DNA of 9,015 nucleotides from an uncultured Faecalibacterium sp. (GTDB lineage: Bacteria; Bacillota; Clostridia; Oscillospirales; Ruminococcaceae). Of the stretch, positions 4,516 through 9,015 are shown piece by piece. The stretch lies in NCBI GenBank assembly GCA_934524985.1, contig CAKSYT010000033.1, forward strand, positions 1-9,015, given 5' to 3'. The notes below the pieces were generated by a model. The model made no database searches and was not told the origin of the DNA. It saw nothing but the letters and a program-made list of their open reading frames with translations. A program made the translations under genes and the position numbers. Position 1 is the stretch's first letter; the number at the start of each line of letters is the position of its first letter.

Positions 4516-6639
4516 CTACCCAAGCTTTTCGCCGCCGGTGCGGCGCAGGCTGAGGGAAGCTGTGTACTGCGTTTCCGGCGGCATCCAGCTGTAACTGCGC
4601 AGCGCCAGCAGCTTTCGGTACCGCACCGTCTCCGGTTTTTTGGCCGAGGCCACCAGCCACTCCGTTTGCAGCGGCTGCGCCAGTTCTGCCCTGCCGCTTA
4701 AGGTCACAAACTGCCGGTTGCCGATGCTCAGCCGCACAAGACACCCTTCCCGGGTGCGCAGCAGTTCCACCGCTGCCGGGGTGCAGCGCAGCTTGCGTAC
4801 CGTGTTCACCGGCAGGCGCTCTGCCCGGATGCCCTGCTGCGCAGGCAGGGTACAAGCAGTTTTTGCATTCATGCGCAGGTCTGCCACCAGCTCCACGGTG
4901 CGCACGCCCCGCCGTGCCAGCTGGTTTTCCACCACACGTTGGGCGGCGCTGCCACCCCGGAACAGTACCACTGCCCGGTCGTTCTGGGCAATCACCACCG
5001 CAGGCGCCTGTGCGCTGCCCACAAGGTCGATATGCACCACGTCCCGGCTGAGCGCGTTGCCCAGCCCGATGCCCACCGCTGCCGCCAGCAAAATGCCCGG
5101 CAGAGCCACCCGCAGACGCACCCGCCAGCGGAAGGCCAGCACCCCAAGCCCGCACAGCAGCAGACAGACCAGCGCCGCGTAGGCGGTATCAAAGTAGATG
5201 GATGCCCCGGGCTTTGTGCTGAGCCAGACCGCCCAGCCGTTCAATAGCCCGGTAAGCAGGTCTGCCGCCCGGGAGAGCACCCCATGCACCGGTGCCAGCC
5301 ACGGCACCAGCCCTGCAAAAGCCACTGCCAGCCCAAGCAAAAGCAGCGGCTGCACCATCCACAGCACCGCGATGCTGGAGACAACCGCCCACGCGCTGAC
5401 GCTCAAGCCCCGCAGCACCAGCACCGGGAAGGTAGCCGCCGAGGCACAGGCAGCAATGCAGGCGCTCTCTGCAAGCCCCTGCAAACGCTCCGGCAGCCTG
5501 TTGAACCACGGACGCCTGACCGGCTTTTGCAAGTCCTCCCCGGCTTTGATCCAAAAGCGCCTGTCGTGGGCGTCCCGCATCCGGCGGATGCAGGCGTTGC
5601 CCGCCACCGTGCCCACCACTGCCGCAAAGGAAAGCTCAAAGCCGATATCCCACACTGCGTAGCTGTTGGCGGCGGTCATCAGGATGCCTGCCGCCGCCAG
5701 CGAGGTGAGGGCGTCCGGCGGTCCCCACACCCACACGCCCAAGGCACTGACCCACACCGCCACGGCGGCGCGGCGCACCGAAGGTGTAAAGCCGGTCACG
5801 CCCATCAGCACCAGCGCCAACAGGCTTTTCCAGACTGTGCGCCGTCTGCGGCTGCGATAGCTCTGCTCCCAGCGATAGGGCAGCAGCACGCTGAGGATAT
5901 CTCCGCACAGGATGGAAACGTGCATTCCGCTGACCACCAGCACATGGGAAAGCCCCGCGCCCCGGTAGGCGCTGCGCATCTTTGCCGAAAGTCCGCTGCG
6001 GTCGCCCACCGTCATAGCCGCCAGCACGCCGCCGGTGTCCCGGTGCATGGCCCGGCGCAGGCTCTCGCTCAGCTTTTGCTGCAAGCGGTGGGTGCAGGCA
6101 CAGAAGCTGCCGCTCTCGCCCAGCACGGTAAGCTGCGGCTTTTCCGGCACAGGCTCTGCCTGCAAAGCGATGCCGTCTGCGTACTGTGCCGTCCGCTCTT
6201 CTATGTCCGGTTGTTGCAGCGTGAACCAGCCCTGCACCCGCTGCCCTGCCGTGCAGACGGGCAGCTCTGCACAGGCTATGCGGAAACCCGCCGAGCTGTC
6301 GTTCACACTTTCCACCCACAGGGTCGCGTCCACTGTGTCCGAAAAATAGTTGCTGTCCGCGCGTTCTACCTCGGCAGTCAGCAGCACGGTGCGCCCGGCG
6401 TAATTTGCCCGGGCACGCTCCAGCCGGGCGCTCGTGGTATGCACCGCGCAAAGCCCCGCCAGTGCGCCCAGCAGCAGGCAGAGCGCCAGCTTACGGCTGC
6501 CATCCGGGATGCAGAGCAGCAGCAAAAAGGCAACAAAAAATGCCGCAAACGGCATAAACAGCTCCGTTTGCGGCAAAAAAGTCCACAGGAAACTAAGGCC
6601 CATCATTCCGGCGCAGAACGCGCAGAGTGGGCGGCGCAT
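4516..6639 (-). CDS. comEC: ComEC/Rec2-family competence DNA-uptake channel (707 aa)
   Basis: ComEC is the inner-membrane channel through which single-stranded DNA enters during natural transformation. The N-terminus has several hydrophobic segments (about 5-65), then a soluble DUF4131-type domain (about 80-170). The Competence domain follows, with the signature GLSHVLVVSGMHVSIL (229-244), GFTPSVRRAAVAV (283-295), DIGFELSFAAVVG (331-343) and further membrane spans to about 530. The C-terminal domain (about 534-707), normally a metallo-beta-lactamase-like nuclease with a HxHxDH motif, keeps the opening VVHIDLVG but has no such motif. The ATG at 6637-6639 is 6 nt after the phosphoribosyltransferase stop, with no good Shine-Dalgarno, so translational coupling is likely. 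No other com genes are in the window, so active competence cannot be claimed. Confidence 0.92.
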   Translation of the reverse strand: MRRPLCAFCAGMMGLSFLWTFLPQTELFMPFAAFFVAFLLLLCIPDGSRKLALCLLLGALAGLCAVHTTSARLERARANYAGRTVLLTAEVERADSNYFSDTVDATLWVESVNDSSAGFRIACAELPVCTAGQRVQGWFTLQQPDIEERTAQYADGIALQAEPVPEKPQLTVLGESGSFCACTHRLQQKLSESLRRAMHRDTGGVLAAMTVGDRSGLSAKMRSAYRGAGLSHVLVVSGMHVSILCGDILSVLLPYRWEQSYRSRRRRTVWKSLLALVLMGVTGFTPSVRRAAVAVWVSALGVWVWGPPDALTSLAAAGILMTAANSYAVWDIGFELSFAAVVGTVAGNACIRRMRDAHDRRFWIKAGEDLQKPVRRPWFNRLPERLQGLAESACIAACASAATFPVLVLRGLSVSAWAVVSSIAVLWMVQPLLLLGLAVAFAGLVPWLAPVHGVLSRAADLLTGLLNGWAVWLSTKPGASIYFDTAYAALVCLLLCGLGVLAFRWRVRLRVALPGILLAAAVGIGLGNALSRDVVHIDLVGSAQAPAVVIAQNDRAVVLFRGGSAAQRVVENQLARRGVRTVELVADLRMNAKTACTLPAQQGIRAERLPVNTVRKLRCTPAAVELLRTREGCLVRLSIGNRQFVTLSGRAELAQPLQTEWLVASAKKPETVRYRKLLALRSYSWMPPETQYTASLSLRRTGGEKLG

Positions 6640-6645
6640 CCCAGC

Positions 6646-7185
6646 TTAGTGGAAGAACAGGGGCAGCGGCTCAAGGAAGATGATATCCTTGCGCTCGGAA
6701 GCATCGCCCTCGGCCAGAACAGCGGCCTGACCCACGATGGTGCACTGGGTCTTTTCAGCCAGTGCGTCCAGCGCCTTCAGAGAGCCGCCGGTGGAGATGA
6801 CATCGTCCACCACCAGCACCCGCTTGCCGTTCATCTTTTCCAGCTCCTTGCGGTCGATGACCAGCTTCTGCTTACCGGCAGTGGTAATGGACTGGTCCTC
6901 CACCACAACGGGGTCCGGCATATACAACTTGACACCCTTGCGGGCGCAGATGTAGGGCTTGCCGCTCTGGCGGCTCATCTCGTGGGCCAGCGGGATGCCC
7001 TTGGCCTCGGCGGTGAGCAGGATATCAAAATCCGGGCACTTCTTCAGCAGCTCCGCAGCAGCGGCCACGGTCAGTTCGGCATCACCCAGCATGATAAAAG
7101 CGGCAATGTCCATGTGGTCGTTCACCTTGCAGATGGTCAACTCACGGGTCAGGCCTGCAACGTGCAGGGTATAAGTTTCAGCCAT
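6646..7185 (-). CDS. Phosphoribosyltransferase-family protein, adenine PRTase-like (179 aa)
   Basis: Type I phosphoribosyltransferases join a purine or pyrimidine base to PRPP for salvage; some relatives act as regulators. The defining PRPP loop is VLVVDDVISTGGS (123-135), with the two acidic residues and the T-G-G. A preceding TAEAKGIPLAHEMSRQSG segment (58-75) and a KGVKLYMPDPVV hood-like stretch match adenine/xanthine PRTase-type proteins common in Clostridia. The start is the ATG at 7183-7185, after GGGAG about 12 nt upstream; the frame runs 20 codons further into the spacer and HIT end but without coding character. It lies 28 nt after the HIT gene and 6 nt before comEC, in a probable operon. 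Base specificity is not readable from the sequence, so no gene symbol is given. Confidence 0.88.
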   Translation of the reverse strand: MAETYTLHVAGLTRELTICKVNDHMDIAAFIMLGDAELTVAAAAELLKKCPDFDILLTAEAKGIPLAHEMSRQSGKPYICARKGVKLYMPDPVVVEDQSITTAGKQKLVIDRKELEKMNGKRVLVVDDVISTGGSLKALDALAEKTQCTIVGQAAVLAEGDASERKDIIFLEPLPLFFH

Positions 7186-7213
7186 AATCAAAAATCTCCC
7201 TTTCGTATTGGAA

Positions 7214-7546
7214 TCAGACAGGCAGTTTTTCGCCGCCCAGAACATGGAAATGCAGATGCTTCACGGTCTGGCCTGCGTCCTCGCCCACGTTGGAGATGAT
7301 GCGGTAGCCGTTTTCCAGCCCCTGCTCCTTGGCCAGCTTTGCGATGACGGTGAAGATATGACCCAGCAGAGCACCATCCTCCTCGGTCAGCGCAGCGGCA
7401 GAGGAGATGTGCTTGCGGGGAACCACAAGGAAATGCACCTTTGCCTGCGGGTTGATGTCGTAGAATGCCACTACCTGGTCATCCTCGTACAGCTTTTTAG
7501 AGGGGATCTTGCCCTCTGCGATCATGCAAAACAGACAATCTTCCAT
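7214..7546 (-). CDS. HIT-family nucleotide hydrolase, HinT-like (110 aa)
   Basis: HinT-type proteins are small dimeric cytosolic enzymes that hydrolyse adenosine phosphoramidates and acyl-AMP adducts. The histidine triad is HLHFHVL (97-103; His97, His99, His101), preceded by NVGEDAGQTVK. The N-terminus MEDCLFCMIAEGKIPSK has the Cys4-x2-Cys7 pair that binds zinc in many bacterial members, with PRKH (His46) as a likely further ligand. Length is typical. The ATG at 7544-7546 lies 8 nt after AAGGAG; the in-frame GTG three codons upstream is too close to that site. A terminator-like hairpin separates it from alaS, so it may head the HIT-phosphoribosyltransferase-comEC unit, although I see no clear promoter in the 80-nt gap. 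A HIT protein next to a tRNA synthetase fits a role in clearing aminoacyl-AMP, but this is inference. Confidence 0.93.
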   Translation of the reverse strand: MEDCLFCMIAEGKIPSKKLYEDDQVVAFYDINPQAKVHFLVVPRKHISSAAALTEEDGALLGHIFTVIAKLAKEQGLENGYRIISNVGEDAGQTVKHLHFHVLGGEKLPV

Positions 7547-7571
7547 GGGGAACACTCCTTCCTGCTTCTAC

Positions 7572-7611
7572 AAAAGCCCGCCGCCCCGGCGCGCATCCGG
7601 CACCGGGCGGG
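7572..7611 (-). terminator. Likely intrinsic terminator after alaS
   Basis: On the minus strand CCCGCC then CGGTGC pair with GCGCCG and GGCGGG around a 7-nt loop, with a 4-nt bulge on the 3' arm, followed by CTTTTG. Plus arms are 7577-7582 with 7606-7611, and 7587-7592 with 7600-7605. The stem is very GC-rich but the T run is only four, so some read-through into the HIT gene is possible. Confidence 0.6.
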
Positions 7612-7626
7612 GGACATGGATCCTTT

Positions 7627-9015
7627 TTAGCCCAGAGCCTTCTTGACGATGGCGCTCACAGCAGCCAGTGCCTCATCGATCTTGGTCTCGTCCTTCAGAC
7701 CGGCCATTGCAAAGTCCGGCTTGCCGCCGCCCTTGCCGCCTGCGATAGCGGACAGCTCCTTGACCAGCACACCGGCCTTCAGGCCCTTTTCCTGTGCCAG
7801 CTTATTCACGGTAACGGCCATGGTGATCTTATCCTCGGCCTTGCCTACCAGAACAGCCACCACGGGGTTCACGGCCTTGTCGCGGATGCTGTCGCACATG
7901 CCGCGCAGGGTGTCGCCGGTGGTGCCGGTGAAGTATGCAGAAGCGATCTTCACGCCGTCTGCTTCCTCGGCATTGTCGAACAGGCTGTCCACCTTGGAGG
8001 CGGCGATCTTTGCCTTCATCTCCTCCAGTTCGCGGCTCATGGCCTTGTTCTCAGCCATCACAGCCTCGGCACGGGCGGGCAGAGCAGCCACGTTGTTGGC
8101 CTTGAGGGTGTTTGCCACATCATGCAGCATAGCTTCCTGCAGGTTTGCACGGATCAGCAGGTTGCGGCCGGTGACAGCCTCGATACGGCGGATACCGGCA
8201 GCCACAGAGGACTCGCTGACGATCTTGAAGCCGCCGATCTGAGCGGTGTTCTTGACATGGGTGCCGCCGCAGAACTCGGTAGACCAGCCCTCGATGTCCA
8301 CAACGCGGACCACCTTGCCGTACTTTTCGCCAAACAGAGCCATTGCGCCCAGCTTCTTGGCCTCTTCCACCGGCATCTCCTGCACGGTGACGTTCATGGA
8401 GTCGAAGATCTTATCGTTGACGATCTTCTGCACCCGTGCCAGCTCCTCGGGGGTCACGGCGCTGAAGTGGGTAAAGTCGAAGTGGGTGATGGAGGCATCC
8501 TGATAGGAACCCGCCTGATGCACATGGTCGCCCAGCACCTCACGCAGGGCAGCCTGCAGCAGGTGGGTAGCGGTGTGGTTGCGTGCAATGGCCATGCGGT
8601 AGTCCTTGTCCACCTGTGCGGTCAGCACATCGCCCACCTTCACGATGCCGCTTTCCAGCACGCAGGTGTGGACGTAGTAGCCCTTGGGGGTCTTTTTCAC
8701 GTCCAGCACGCGCAGGCTGCACTCAGCACCGTTCAGCACGCCGTGGTCGGCAGCCTGACCGCCCATCTCGGCGTAGAAGGGGGTCTTATCCAGCACCACC
8801 AGCACGCCGTCCTTTGCCTCCTCGTCGGTGGCAATGGCATCGGTCAGGGTCTCTTCATCGCTCAGCGCCACAACAGTGCCCTTGTCGGTCAGGGTGTCGT
8901 AGCCGGTAAAGACGGTGGGCTCGGCTTCCAGTGCGCCGAACAGATCCTCGCTCCAGCCGGAGATGTTCTTCTTCAGACGCTCGGCGCGGGCGCGCTCCTT
9001 CTGCTTCTTCATCTC
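7627..9015 (-). CDS. alaS: Alanyl-tRNA synthetase, C-terminal half (runs off the right edge)
   Basis: AlaS charges tRNA-Ala and edits mischarged Ser/Gly. The visible 462 codons begin in the region linking the tRNA-recognition part to the editing domain (EMKKQKERARAERLKKNIS) and end at a TAA (7627-7629). Counting from the Met at 9010-9012, the editing domain carries its zinc motif NHTATHLLQAAL (His146, His150) and CGGTHV (Cys248, His252), with TPFYAEMGGQAADHG before it. A coiled region (about 300-345) and the C-terminal DHHA1/C-Ala domain with the glycine-rich AGGKGGGKPDFAMAG follow. The catalytic N-terminal domain and the real start are outside the window; the Met at 9012 is internal. The visible part is intact, with no frameshift. 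A terminator-like hairpin follows. Confidence 0.97.
   Translation of the reverse strand, partial: EMKKQKERARAERLKKNISGWSEDLFGALEAEPTVFTGYDTLTDKGTVVALSDEETLTDAIATDEEAKDGVLVVLDKTPFYAEMGGQAADHGVLNGAECSLRVLDVKKTPKGYYVHTCVLESGIVKVGDVLTAQVDKDYRMAIARNHTATHLLQAALREVLGDHVHQAGSYQDASITHFDFTHFSAVTPEELARVQKIVNDKIFDSMNVTVQEMPVEEAKKLGAMALFGEKYGKVVRVVDIEGWSTEFCGGTHVKNTAQIGGFKIVSESSVAAGIRRIEAVTGRNLLIRANLQEAMLHDVANTLKANNVAALPARAEAVMAENKAMSRELEEMKAKIAASKVDSLFDNAEEADGVKIASAYFTGTTGDTLRGMCDSIRDKAVNPVVAVLVGKAEDKITMAVTVNKLAQEKGLKAGVLVKELSAIAGGKGGGKPDFAMAGLKDETKIDEALAAVSAIVKKALG

Noticed and set aside
4466..5155. A 229-codon minus-strand frame within comEC in another phase
   Set aside because: Its Gly/Ala/Arg-rich composition is a frame shadow of the ComEC C-terminal region; comEC itself is continuous in its own frame.
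5284..7299. A 671-codon plus-strand open frame opposite comEC and the phosphoribosyltransferase gene
   Set aside because: It is antisense to two well-supported genes, rich in His/Gln/Ala/Arg as expected from GC-rich shadow frames, has no Shine-Dalgarno and resembles no family.
1..9015. CRISPR arrays, tRNA or rRNA genes, riboswitch-like leaders, intact insertion sequences
   Set aside because: I saw no regularly spaced repeats, tRNA-like cloverleaf with CCA-proximal motifs, rRNA segments or transposase motifs on either strand when reading by eye.

Overview
The window looks like a chromosomal segment of a fairly high-GC, gut-type member of the Clostridia, most like the Faecalibacterium / Subdoligranulum / Gemmiger group of the Ruminococcaceae (Oscillospiraceae). 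This rests on the protein styles (a DUF4093-type RNase M5, a SigK-type sigma factor, the RepA_N / DUF3789 / DUF3846 conjugative-element genes) and on GC-rich codon use. No rRNA was available to confirm it. Nearly all genes read leftward (minus strand); the only convincing plus-strand gene is the sigma factor.

Left part (1 to about 1113): the edge of an integrated conjugative or plasmid-like element. From right to left it holds a RepA_N replication-initiator remnant, the tail of an unrecognised small protein, a small DUF3789-type membrane protein and the start of a DUF3846 protein that runs off the window. The RepA gene has lost its N-terminus. Its C-terminus is cut at about position 499 and fused out of frame to the next gene, so this edge looks decayed. 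Between about 1114 and 1534 no gene is credible. That stretch holds a possible leftward promoter set among repeated TTGCG-containing sites, a clear leftward terminator hairpin and a group of short GC-rich palindromes.

Middle (1535 to 2803): an AT-rich cytidine-deaminase-family gene on the minus strand, with Asp where the family's catalytic Glu is expected. It is divergent from a SigK-like sporulation-type sigma factor that keeps a hydrophobic pro-sequence-like leader.

Right part (2808 to 9015): a compact leftward block of core genes. In transcription order these are alaS (only the C-terminal half is inside), a terminator hairpin, a HIT-family hydrolase, a PRPP-binding phosphoribosyltransferase, comEC, holA (DNA polymerase III delta) and an rnmV-like Toprim gene. 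HIT, phosphoribosyltransferase and comEC are tightly spaced. holA has its own likely promoter just after the comEC stop, and holA and rnmV are joined by an ATGA stop/start overlap. rnmV and the sigma gene converge with only 4 bp between their stop codons. The ComEC protein keeps its membrane channel motifs, but its C-terminal domain lacks the usual metal-binding histidine/aspartate signature.

I found no CRISPR array, tRNA, rRNA, intact transposase or integrase, and no convincing new multi-gene system. The items most worth a second look are the RepA fusion scar, the repeat/promoter cluster at 1168-1278, the Glu-to-Asp change in the deaminase and the degenerate ComEC C-terminal domain.
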